Shown in pieces: positions 24,477-31,470 of a stretch of DNA of 64,000 nucleotides (position 1 is the first letter of the stretch; each line of letters opens with the position of its first letter). The position numbers and the translations under genes were made by a program. The notes below the pieces were generated by a model. That model saw nothing but the letters and a program-made list of their open reading frames with translations. It did not search any database and was not told the DNA's origin. The stretch covers positions 1 through 64,000 of the forward strand of contig NZ_MXQF01000016.1 in assembly GCF_002165575.1 (NCBI RefSeq). The letters are read 5' to 3'. Source of the DNA: Pseudoalteromonas sp. A601 (GTDB lineage Bacteria > Pseudomonadota > Gammaproteobacteria > Enterobacterales > Alteromonadaceae).

Positions 24477-27155
24477 TTAAATACTACTAATCGCAGCAAC
24501 TGCTACACCTAGTTGATAAACAATCTGTGTTGCGGTGCTCCACAGTGTTAAGTTATCCATATAACCTGAGTCAAGCGGTACTACAATTGTATCGCCCGGT
24601 TCAAGCATTTCTGAGTCATTAACGGCAAACCAGCTACCAGAGTCTGGAATTTTGACTGAACCATTGGCTTTAATAATATAAATTCGTGCATCATCAGCAC
24701 GTACTTTTAGGCCACCACTTAGAGCGATGTAATCATCAACCCCAACACCGGGTTTAAATAAATGTGATGTTGAGTAATTAACCTCACCGATCACGCTTAT
24801 AGAGTCGCGTTTACTTGGTACATATAGGGTGTCACCATCTTGTAAAACTAGCTTTTGCTTATTTGCTACAATGAGTGGTAAGTCTATTACTAAACGCCCT
24901 ACAGCCTCGACATCAGCCAAATCAATAAGTAGCTTGTTCATTTCATCGTAGGAAAGCGATGTACCGCCTACAGAGTTTTCAAAACTTTTTTGTGCGATAT
25001 CACGGCGTAACTCTTCAGATAATTTAGCTAATTGCCTTTGCTCCTGAACCCGAATCGACTCTCGGGTAAATATTGCTGCATTTTCTTCTGCAAATTCTGA
25101 AAAGCCGCCAGCACGCTCTAACAAGTTAGTTAATGTTTCGCCGCGACGTATAGTATAAACACCTGGAAACTTAACCTCCCCTTTAAGCTCAACTTTTACA
25201 TTTTCTTGCCAATTAGGAATTGAGAAAACATTTAAACTGTCTTTACTACGCAAAGCTCGATTATTAGCGCTATCGCCTAACATTGCTTTTTGTAGGTTAA
25301 ACTTAAAATGTTCAACTTTTGATGAGTCACCTGCTACTACACGTGTAATTTCAGCTTGCTCCGTGTAGGCTGATTCAAGTAAACCACCTGCCGCAATTAT
25401 AAGTTCGTTTACTTCAGCGCCAACAGTAAGCGGATACACACCGGGGTAGTTTACATGACCGTTAACTTCAACCAGCTGCATGGCTTTTTGCACTGAAGCT
25501 TGCTGTTTTAACTTTGCTTTGATTGGATGTAATAAATTATAGCGGCTAAAGATAGCGTAATCTTCAGGTGCAAGCTCGTCTTCACCTTGCTCCTCGGCTT
25601 TACGCTGTTTTGCTAATTGCGCAATTGTGAGATTGGCTTCTTCTTGTGCTTTTAAGAACGGGTCTTCATCTTCTAGCACCCCTATGTATCTTTCGAATTC
25701 TTGTTTTTGATACGCATGCCATTGTTGAGCTTTAATTTGCTGCTGTTGCTGCTGCTCAGTTAGCGCCATATTTTTTAAAGCTAGCTCTTCTGCTTCTTTT
25801 TCTTCAAAGCGGCTAAATACTAATAGTTTGTCGTTGGCCTGTAATGCTAAATCGTGTTTCGCGGCTTTAACAATGGCCTGCGCTACATCAAATTGATATA
25901 CCTCAATATCGCCTGCAATATTGATCTCGCGGATCAGTAAACCGTAGCTTAAATCAGCTTGAGGGAGTAAATCTCCACGTACTGATTTAAACACATCAGA
26001 AATACGCTTACCTTGATGCCATTGGTAGTGACCCGGACGAGCAACAGCGCCTATTACACTGATTGAGTTTTGATACTGTAAGCTGATTGGGTTAAAGCGA
26101 AGGCGATCGCCATCTTTTGGCATATAATTTATATTTTTGGCGGTAAAATCAAATGAAAGAATTTCCTTCGTATTGTAATCACTATAGCGCTCGACTACAG
26201 CTTTACTAGCATAGGCTTCAGGCTTTAATCCGCCAGCCATGTTCAATAGGTCTTCAGCGGTTTCACCCTCTTTGAGTTCAAAAATAGCAGGGCGTTTAAC
26301 AAGACCTTCTACCGCAACTTGAGCTCCTACCGACGGAACAAATACCACGTCGCCCGGCTTTAAAATAATATCGTTGCTGCTATCGCCTTTAATCAATAAA
26401 TCATAGAGGTCAAAATTAGCGACAACTTTACCCGCTCGTTTTACTTGAATATTACGTAATGAGGCAATGTCAGATACCCCACCACTAACAAATAAAGCAT
26501 GTGAAACGGTAGTAAGAGATGAAACGCTATAGCTGCCAGGCTTGTAGGCTTCGCCTAATACTAGAATACGAATACTACGCAGCTGGCCTACAGAGACAAA
26601 TGCTTTTATGCCTATTATTTCTTGCTCTACTTTTGCTTTTATTAGTTCCTTTACTTCGGCAAAAGTTAATCCAGCAACTTGTACTGGGCTTAAATTTGGT
26701 ATGCTAATGCGTCCTTCACGGTCAACCGTTACAACATGCTCTTCACTTTCTTTACCATAAAAATTAATATTTAGCTGATCACCTCGCCCTATTAAATAGG
26801 TGTCTGGCACTGCTGCGTTCTCATTTGGCATGAATGAAGTTGGCTCGCCTGCGAATAGCTGATAACCGAAAGGTTCAACGGTGTCAGTTTTTGGTTTAAA
26901 GCGCTCTTCGTCGGTCAGTGTTTCTTCTTCACCCTTGGCGCGAGGCTGAATTGTAGGTTGATCCTCGGTACTGGTTTGCTGAGCACTAGATCCGGTAATT
27001 GTGGATAAGTCGACACCATACTGCTTTGCTAAAGCTTCTTGTTGGGCTTTTGGTAGTTTTTTAAATTGCTCAATTTGCGCCGCACTTGGCGTGAAAGCCC
27101 AAGCAGTTACAGTGCTAAAAAATAACAAAGTCATTAAAAGTTGTTTAAAAAACAT
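24477..27155 (-). CDS. large SLBB-domain polysaccharide export protein
   Basis: A protein of about 892 residues, more than twice the length of Wza. A signal peptide (MFFKQLLMTLLFFSTVTAWA) favours the start at 27155, although the frame is open to 27188. A Poly_export domain (about 115-190, beginning TYLIGRGDQLNINFYG) is followed by several SLBB repeats (for example ILVLGEAYKPGSYSV, VEGLVKRPAIFEL, VIGAVARPGHYQW, VNGHVNYPGVYPL, LKGEVKFPGVYTI, VIGEVNYSTSHLF). A Gln/Glu-rich coiled segment (QQQQQQIKAQQ) lies near 480-580. Such long forms occur in marine gammaproteobacteria and should form a long periplasmic channel for the cluster 2 polymer. First gene of cluster 2; a small hairpin (AGCCAA/TTGGCT) lies at 27183-27198 just ahead of it. 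Confidence 0.88.
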   Translation of the reverse strand: MFFKQLLMTLLFFSTVTAWAFTPSAAQIEQFKKLPKAQQEALAKQYGVDLSTITGSSAQQTSTEDQPTIQPRAKGEEETLTDEERFKPKTDTVEPFGYQLFAGEPTSFMPNENAAVPDTYLIGRGDQLNINFYGKESEEHVVTVDREGRISIPNLSPVQVAGLTFAEVKELIKAKVEQEIIGIKAFVSVGQLRSIRILVLGEAYKPGSYSVSSLTTVSHALFVSGGVSDIASLRNIQVKRAGKVVANFDLYDLLIKGDSSNDIILKPGDVVFVPSVGAQVAVEGLVKRPAIFELKEGETAEDLLNMAGGLKPEAYASKAVVERYSDYNTKEILSFDFTAKNINYMPKDGDRLRFNPISLQYQNSISVIGAVARPGHYQWHQGKRISDVFKSVRGDLLPQADLSYGLLIREINIAGDIEVYQFDVAQAIVKAAKHDLALQANDKLLVFSRFEEKEAEELALKNMALTEQQQQQQIKAQQWHAYQKQEFERYIGVLEDEDPFLKAQEEANLTIAQLAKQRKAEEQGEDELAPEDYAIFSRYNLLHPIKAKLKQQASVQKAMQLVEVNGHVNYPGVYPLTVGAEVNELIIAAGGLLESAYTEQAEITRVVAGDSSKVEHFKFNLQKAMLGDSANNRALRSKDSLNVFSIPNWQENVKVELKGEVKFPGVYTIRRGETLTNLLERAGGFSEFAEENAAIFTRESIRVQEQRQLAKLSEELRRDIAQKSFENSVGGTSLSYDEMNKLLIDLADVEAVGRLVIDLPLIVANKQKLVLQDGDTLYVPSKRDSISVIGEVNYSTSHLFKPGVGVDDYIALSGGLKVRADDARIYIIKANGSVKIPDSGSWFAVNDSEMLEPGDTIVVPLDSGYMDNLTLWSTATQIVYQLGVAVAAISSI

Positions 27156-27220
27156 CACAAGTAGGTGCATCCCGAGTTCAACAGCCAAAAGATTGGCTAT
27201 TCTACATTATTTCAGTACAA

Positions 27221-27246
27221 ATAAAAAAGGGACCTAAGCCCCTTTA
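27221..27246 (-). terminator. terminator after the DUF481 gene
   Basis: AAAGGG and CCCTTT (27226-27231 and 27240-27245) enclose a short loop, with a T-rich tract following on the minus strand. It lies about 35 bp beyond the DUF481 gene stop and just ahead of cluster 2, insulating the two transcripts. Confidence 0.75.
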
Positions 27247-27280
27247 TTACAGTTAAATGTCATTATAGTTATTAAATGTG

Positions 27281-28051
27281 TTAAAAACTGTAAACCAATG
27301 TCAATGACGTTTCAGTATCTGTATTTTCTTTGTCATCAGCAACGTCTGAGTTATGCGTAATATTGTACGCAACTTTCATTTGTAATGAGCCGTTGATTTT
27401 TGCAAGTAATGCCGTTTCAGAGCGAGTTTTAGTGTTAGTATCACCATACTCAACTGCAACTAGTTGCGTAAACTTTGCGTTATCAGAAATCTGCCAATTA
27501 TAATCAAGTTTACCTAACGCAATGATTTCACTGTCAGACTCACCTGCATTTGGAATGCCATCTTCATCAACGCTGCCTTCAGGGAATTCAAAATATTTGT
27601 AACCTGGACCAATTTCAGCGTTCAACCACATATCAGAGCGGTCAAGTAAGCGTCTGCCGTAACCAGCTGAAATTACTGCTTCGTTACGGTATGCACCAAA
27701 GTAATCTGACACATATGAGCCGTAAATATGTAAATGAGAGTGCTCTTCATTTAATTTGTAGTTACCTTGGGCAGATAAAGAATACTTTTCGTTAGTACGC
27801 TGAGTTTCTTTAGCGCCGTCAGAATTTTCTACTTCGTCTTCTTTATAAAGCCCGTCGATTTTGTATTCATTGTTCCAGTTTTCTAGGTTATGTAACGCTT
27901 TGATACCACCTTTTAAAGTAGTTGTTTCAGTGTTACCGCTAGTGATAATTGCACCTAGCTCACTAGTAATATCCCATGTTTGAGTTTCTTCTGCGAATGC
28001 GTTAGTTGAAGCGGTTGCTGCAACTAAAATTGATAAAAGCTTTAATTTCAT
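27281..28051 (-). CDS. DUF481 (YdiY-like) outer-membrane protein
   Basis: A 256-residue protein with a clear signal peptide (MKLKLLSILVAATASTNAFA, cut before EET). The mature part is made of alternating amphipathic beta-strands (WDITSELGAIITSGNTETT, YKIDGLYKEDE, KYSLSAQGNYKLNEEHSHLHIYGSYVSDYFG) and ends in a C-terminal aromatic (LTLVYSF), as outer-membrane barrels do. It matches DUF481, whose function is not established; YdiY in E. coli responds to acid. It appears to be a single-gene unit with its own downstream terminator. Confidence 0.85.
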   Translation of the reverse strand: MKLKLLSILVAATASTNAFAEETQTWDITSELGAIITSGNTETTTLKGGIKALHNLENWNNEYKIDGLYKEDEVENSDGAKETQRTNEKYSLSAQGNYKLNEEHSHLHIYGSYVSDYFGAYRNEAVISAGYGRRLLDRSDMWLNAEIGPGYKYFEFPEGSVDEDGIPNAGESDSEIIALGKLDYNWQISDNAKFTQLVAVEYGDTNTKTRSETALLAKINGSLQMKVAYNITHNSDVADDKENTDTETSLTLVYSF

Positions 28052-28093
28052 TTAAAAAATAACCTTTGCTACTTTGAGTTAAATTAGAATGCA

Positions 28094-28124
28094 CTAAAAG
28101 GTGGTTTAACCACCTTTTAGTTTA
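28094..28124 (-). terminator. terminator after the mechanosensitive channel gene
   Basis: An 11-bp perfect stem CTAAAAGGTGG/CCACCTTTTAG around TTTAA (28094-28120), 20 bp beyond the MscS-type gene. The flanking A/T runs make it usable on either strand. Confidence 0.85.
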
Positions 28125-28138
28125 AAATGTTTTAGATA

Positions 28139-28957
28139 TTAATCTTGCTTGTGAAAATGCACATCCATTTGTGGGAATGGAATATTAATATTTGCATCAT
28201 CAAGTGCGATTTTAATGTTTTCCATTAAATCGAAATACGTTGGCCAGTAATCAGCTGCGTTAACCCAAGGGCGCACTACAAAGTTCACACTTGAATCGCC
28301 TAATTCGTTAACGGCTACTGTATAAGCAGGGTCTTTAAGTAAGCGAGATTCTTTATCTAATACAGATTTCAATACTGCTTTTGCTTCACGCAGATCTGCA
28401 TCATAGCCAACACCAATTACTAAATCGATGCGACGTGTTTTTTCACGAGAAAAGTTAACAATTGGACCTGACATAATAGATGAGTTAGGCATAATAATTA
28501 CTTTATTGTCTGGTGTGCGTAATTCAGTAGAGAAGATCTCAATTTTATCAACACTGCCCATTTTGCCACCGGCTTCAATAAAGTCGCCAGATTTAAATGG
28601 ACGAAGAAGGATAATTAAAACACCAGATGCAAAGTTTGATAAAGAACCTTGTAATGCTAAACCAACAGCTAAACCAGCTGCACCAAGAATTGCAATAAAT
28701 GATGTAGTCTCAATGCCGATTTGCGATAGCGCCATCAGGATCGTTGCCATAAATACGATGGCATAAACAATACTAGATACAAAAGAGCCAACCGCTCTAT
28801 CAACGTTCTTTTTAGCGAATGCTTTTTCTGTTAGTCCTGCACAAAATTTTGCGATACGACCACCAAGTAAAAAGATTACCAATGCAATTACAGCTTGTAT
28901 GCCGTAATGTAAAATTAAACCTGAATTCTCGTTTATCCAATTAATGATTGTATCCAT
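28139..28957 (-). CDS. small-conductance mechanosensitive channel (MscS family)
   Basis: A 272-residue inner-membrane channel. AGGAG sits 5 nt before the ATG at 28957, which decides the start over an upstream one at 29008. It has three spans (about 20-42, 60-82, 88-110); the pore helix contains GAAGLAVGLALQGSLSNFASG, the Gly/Ala-packed TM3 of MscS. The beta domain follows (FKSGDFIEAGGKMGSVDKI), then the cytoplasmic vestibule ending near the C-terminus. It releases solutes on hypo-osmotic shock, useful to a marine cell. Confidence 0.93.
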   Translation of the reverse strand: MDTIINWINENSGLILHYGIQAVIALVIFLLGGRIAKFCAGLTEKAFAKKNVDRAVGSFVSSIVYAIVFMATILMALSQIGIETTSFIAILGAAGLAVGLALQGSLSNFASGVLIILLRPFKSGDFIEAGGKMGSVDKIEIFSTELRTPDNKVIIMPNSSIMSGPIVNFSREKTRRIDLVIGVGYDADLREAKAVLKSVLDKESRLLKDPAYTVAVNELGDSSVNFVVRPWVNAADYWPTYFDLMENIKIALDDANINIPFPQMDVHFHKQD

Positions 28958-29180
28958 ATTCACTCCTGATGTGGTATTAAGCCGTTTGTAGCTTAAATTA
29001 TATCTCATTTAAAAGTATTATTTTATAAATTTATAGACTTATATATCAAACACTCTATTAAATACGAAATTTCTGAGGGCCGTAAGTCTATTTAACTAAT
29101 ATGAACATAGCATTAAAGTGTGTTTTTTGGGCGGACTACGCAATTTAAAAAACTTTTTTAGTTTTTTTTGCCTTTTCCCC

Positions 29181-29209
29181 TTCACAACATTTATAAAGTT
29201 ATGTATTAT
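29181..29209 (+). promoter_or_regulatory. promoter of tRNA-His
   Basis: -35 TTCACA (29181-29186), a 17-bp spacer and -10 TATTAT (29204-29209), then a GC-rich discriminator CCGCGCC as in stringently controlled stable-RNA promoters. A leader hairpin CACACC/GGTGTG (29216-29233) precedes the tRNA. Confidence 0.7.
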
Positions 29210-29237
29210 CCGCGCCACACCAAACAAGGTGTGTTGT

Positions 29238-29314
29238 GGCGGTTGTAGCTCAGTTGGTAGAGCCCCGGATTGTGATTCCGGTTGTCGCGGGTTCAAGCCC
29301 CGTCAATCGCCCCA
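29238..29314 (+). tRNA. tRNA-His (anticodon GTG)
   Basis: A complete cloverleaf of 77 nt with encoded CCA. The acceptor stem includes the extra G(-1) typical of tRNA-His, pairing with C73. D arm AGCTC...GAGC, anticodon stem CCGGA-TTGTGAT-TCCGG exposing GTG, T arm GCGGGTTCAAGCCCCGT. It is the only plus-strand gene seen. The downstream 600 bp hold repeats and no recognisable integrase or att site. Confidence 0.97.
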
Positions 29315-29370
29315 TTCTTTCCCTTCTCTTTAATTTCGTATCTTTTTTAATATCCCATTTCAATTTTTAC

Positions 29371-29417
29371 ATAGCAAATCCAGATATTAAACAATCACGG
29401 CTGAAGCCTATTCCTAC
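29371..29417. repeat. partial BIME-like unit
   Basis: This is the right half of the 86-bp unit repeated at 29540-29724: ATAGCAAATCC, ATTAAACAATCACGGCTGAA and CCTATTCCTAC. It lacks the left GTAGGAGA end. Confidence 0.75.
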
Positions 29418-29461
29418 AAAGAAAAGCCACGGGTTTCGTGCAATGGGCTTCTGGCTATGAA

Positions 29462-29530
29462 TACACCTAGTACCCAGTCACTCCCCCTAGAACCTAGAAC
29501 CTAGAACCTAGCACCTAGTACCTAGTACCT
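29462..29530 (-). repeat. 7-bp tandem repeat array J with variant units
   Basis: On the plus strand: TACACCT, AGTACCC, AGTCACT, a 6-bp slip, then AGAACCT three times, AGCACCT, and AGTACCT twice. In minus orientation these are AGGTTCT, AGGTGCT and AGGTACT, so a single position carries almost all the variation. It lies between two blocks of BIME-like repeats. Confidence 0.85.
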
Positions 29531-29539
29531 TTAATTATC

Positions 29540-29625
29540 GTAGGAGAACGCTTTGGCGCCGATAGATTTTATATATATCGCAAATCCAAACATTAAACAC
29601 AATCACGGCTGAAGCCTGTTCGTAC
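29540..29625. repeat. BIME/REP-like 86-bp unit, copy 1
   Basis: Begins GTAGGAGAACGCTTTGGCGC and ends AAGCCTGTTCGTAC. The two ends are imperfect inverted repeats (GTAGGA, then SGCTTT), and each end carries its own small palindrome. The interior shares a run of ATATATATCGCAAATCC with copy 2. Confidence 0.85.
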
Positions 29626-29638
29626 GATATATTTCCCC

Positions 29639-29724
29639 GTAGGAGAGCGCTTTAGCGCCGATAGATTTTATATATATCGCAAATCCTAACATTAAACGCA
29701 ATCACGGCTAAAGCCTGTTCCTAC
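29639..29724. repeat. BIME/REP-like 86-bp unit, copy 2
   Basis: Same length and structure as 29540-29625 with a few substitutions (GCGCTTTAGCGCC at the left end, GGCTAAAGCC at the right). Head-to-tail with copy 1, 13 bp apart. Such palindromic units are often mobilised in trans by RAYT transposases; none is encoded here. Confidence 0.85.
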
Positions 29725-29730
29725 AAGACA

Positions 29731-29756
29731 AAAAAATGCCACCTTTCGGTGGCATT
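29731..29756 (-). terminator. terminator downstream of the GlcNAc transporter gene
   Basis: AATGCCACC/GGTGGCATT with loop TTTC (29735-29756). On the minus strand it is followed by a run of T. It is about 180 bp past the nagP stop, beyond the heptad arrays, so the nagP transcript would include both arrays. Confidence 0.75.
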
Positions 29757-29800
29757 ACACACGGGATTATTTCTACATGTAGAAATTCTTTTCAAAAATT

Positions 29801-29863
29801 AGGTTCTAGGTTCTAGGTTCTAGGTTCTAGGTTCTAGGTTCTAGGTTCTAGGTTCTAGGTTCT
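29801..29863. repeat. 7-bp tandem repeat array D (AGGTTCT x9)
   Basis: Nine perfect AGGTTCT copies on the plus strand, followed within 7 bp by the degenerate heptads of 29870-29932 in the opposite orientation. A 14-bp palindrome TTCTACATGTAGAA lies just before it at 29771-29784. Confidence 0.97.
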
Positions 29864-29869
29864 ACAGAG

Positions 29870-29932
29870 TTTAACTTACACCTTGAACCTTTAATCTTGT
29901 TTCTTGCAACTTTACTCTTTTAACTTGCAGCT
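29870..29932 (-). repeat. degenerate heptad array (AGNNNNA), nine units
   Basis: Nine unbroken 7-mers on the plus strand: TTTAACT, TACACCT, TGAACCT, TTAATCT, TGTTTCT, TGCAACT, TTACTCT, TTTAACT, TGCAGCT. All begin with T and end with CT while positions 2-5 vary. The last unit ends 3 bp from the stop codon of the nagP gene (29936-29938). Confidence 0.85.
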
Positions 29933-29935
29933 CGA

Positions 29936-31225
29936 TCATTTCCAGCTTTTCATTTTATGCCCTTTTAAAGCATAGAAAAGGATAAATAAATAACAAGGTA
30001 ACATAACAATATAAGCTGCTTGTTGTGCATCGGCTGAATCTACACCACCACTGGCAAGACCCCAAAATAACGGACCAAATGCACCACCGGCAATACCCAT
30101 CACTAATAACCCTGAGCCTACGCTGGTTAATTTACCTAAACCAGATAACGCTAGCGGCCATACCGCAGGCCAAACAATTGCATTGGCAAATCCTAACACA
30201 GCTATCATCAATAGTGTATCAGGTAATTGCACTTCTAAACCTAATGCGTTTGCAACAACCACGGAGCTTGAATCACTAAATACCACCGCTAGGGTTAACA
30301 CGCTACCTAATATCGCAGAGGAGCTTAATGCTGCTTGCTGCGATATAACGCGAGGGATAAGCGCAATACCAATAATATATCCCAGTACCATACACGCCAT
30401 GGTGTATGAAGTCATAACGCTGTATTTTTCAACACCTAGCGATAGTGCAAACGTTCCTATTGTATCACCTGCGATAACCTCTACGGCAACGTATACAAAT
30501 AATGCAACAACACCCAATGCTAAACTTGGATGCGCCAGTGCCGCTTTCACTTGGCCTTTTTCATCTTGTTCTTCGTCATCAAGTAGCTCAGGCAGTGGCA
30601 TTTTTGTTACCGCAAAGCCTAGCGCGCCAATAAATAATGCCATGCCTAAATACGGGTAGATTAAGCTATTTGCCATTGCATCAATTTCTGGCTGTGTTAA
30701 CTCTTTACCTACAAAGCCTGTGAAGTCACTTAATATCAGTGCAGTAAATACAATAGGTGCAATAACACCAGCACCTTTATTTAAAATGCCCATCACACTT
30801 ACACGCGCTGCAGCCGACTCTTCAGGCCCAATACGCACAACATACGGGTTAACCGCCGTTTGTAATAAGGTTTGACCAGCTCCCATGACTAACTGAGCAA
30901 ATAAGAACAGTGCAAACACTTGAGTTTTAGCCGCAGGGATAAACAGTAAGCCAGCAACCATCATGGTGGCCATACCCAGCGCCATACCATTTTTATAGCC
31001 AACCTTACGGATGATCATTGCTGATGGCACTGCGGTAAAGGTTACTGCAATGTAGAAAGAGAATAAAATCAGCGATGCTTGGAATGGGCTTAGTTGCAAT
31101 ACTTGTTTTAAGTAAGGCATTAACGAGCCATTTAACCAGGTTGCAAAACCGAGTATAAAAAATAGAGTGGCGACAATCGCCATGGGTATAAAATTACTTT
31201 GCTTATTTGACACGGTGGCTTCCAT
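29936..31225 (-). CDS. nagP: N-acetylglucosamine MFS transporter (NagP)
   Basis: A 12-span sugar permease of the glucose/galactose-FucP branch of the major facilitator superfamily (about 429 residues). It starts IPMAIVATLFFILGFATWLNGSLMPYLKQ and contains AVNPYVVRIGPEESAAARVS (about 118), both typical of NagP in Alteromonadales. The frame is open to a GTG at 31303; the ATG at 31225 after AAGAAG fits the family length better. It is next to a GH20 hexosaminidase gene and an operator-like palindrome (31348-31365), consistent with uptake of GlcNAc released from chitin oligomers. Confidence 0.87.
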   Translation of the reverse strand: MEATVSNKQSNFIPMAIVATLFFILGFATWLNGSLMPYLKQVLQLSPFQASLILFSFYIAVTFTAVPSAMIIRKVGYKNGMALGMATMMVAGLLFIPAAKTQVFALFLFAQLVMGAGQTLLQTAVNPYVVRIGPEESAAARVSVMGILNKGAGVIAPIVFTALILSDFTGFVGKELTQPEIDAMANSLIYPYLGMALFIGALGFAVTKMPLPELLDDEEQDEKGQVKAALAHPSLALGVVALFVYVAVEVIAGDTIGTFALSLGVEKYSVMTSYTMACMVLGYIIGIALIPRVISQQAALSSSAILGSVLTLAVVFSDSSSVVVANALGLEVQLPDTLLMIAVLGFANAIVWPAVWPLALSGLGKLTSVGSGLLVMGIAGGAFGPLFWGLASGGVDSADAQQAAYIVMLPCYLFILFYALKGHKMKSWK

Positions 31226-31347
31226 AAAACATTCTTCTTGTTGTGTGCTTTCGTTATAGTTATCTATATTTTTAGTAAGTATCTTAACTAGATTTACTTT
31301 CACATAGCTTCATTCTAGTCGGTAGTTTATAACATTACCCTAACAAA

Positions 31348-31365
31348 AATGACAGCGCTGCCATA
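31348..31365. promoter_or_regulatory. putative NagR-type operator upstream of nagP
   Basis: AATGACAGCGCTGCCATA, a near-palindrome centred on GCGC, about 120 bp upstream of the nagP start. A sister site (AATGACAGCGCTATCATT) lies upstream of the hexosaminidase gene. A GlcNAc-responsive LacI-type regulator (NagR) is the likely ligand, by analogy with Alteromonadales nag regulons. Confidence 0.6.
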
Positions 31366-31421
31366 AAACTTTACTTTAATTACAGGCATATTACTAGTAA
31401 CGATTTATTTTACAACTAACG

Positions 31422-31447
31422 AAAAAAAGGGCCTAAAGGCCCTTTCA
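31422..31447 (-). terminator. terminator after the hexosaminidase gene
   Basis: AAAGGGCC-TAAA-GGCCCTTT (31426-31445) followed on the minus strand by a T run; 25 bp past the stop codon. The hexosaminidase and transporter genes are therefore probably separate transcripts sharing an operator type. Confidence 0.85.
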
Positions 31448-31470
31448 TTTTCATTCTCATTTATAATGCA

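Noticed and set aside
29238-29935. tRNA-His as an integration site for a genomic island
   Set aside because: No integrase gene or direct repeat of the tRNA 3' end was seen nearby; the downstream DNA is small palindromic repeats.
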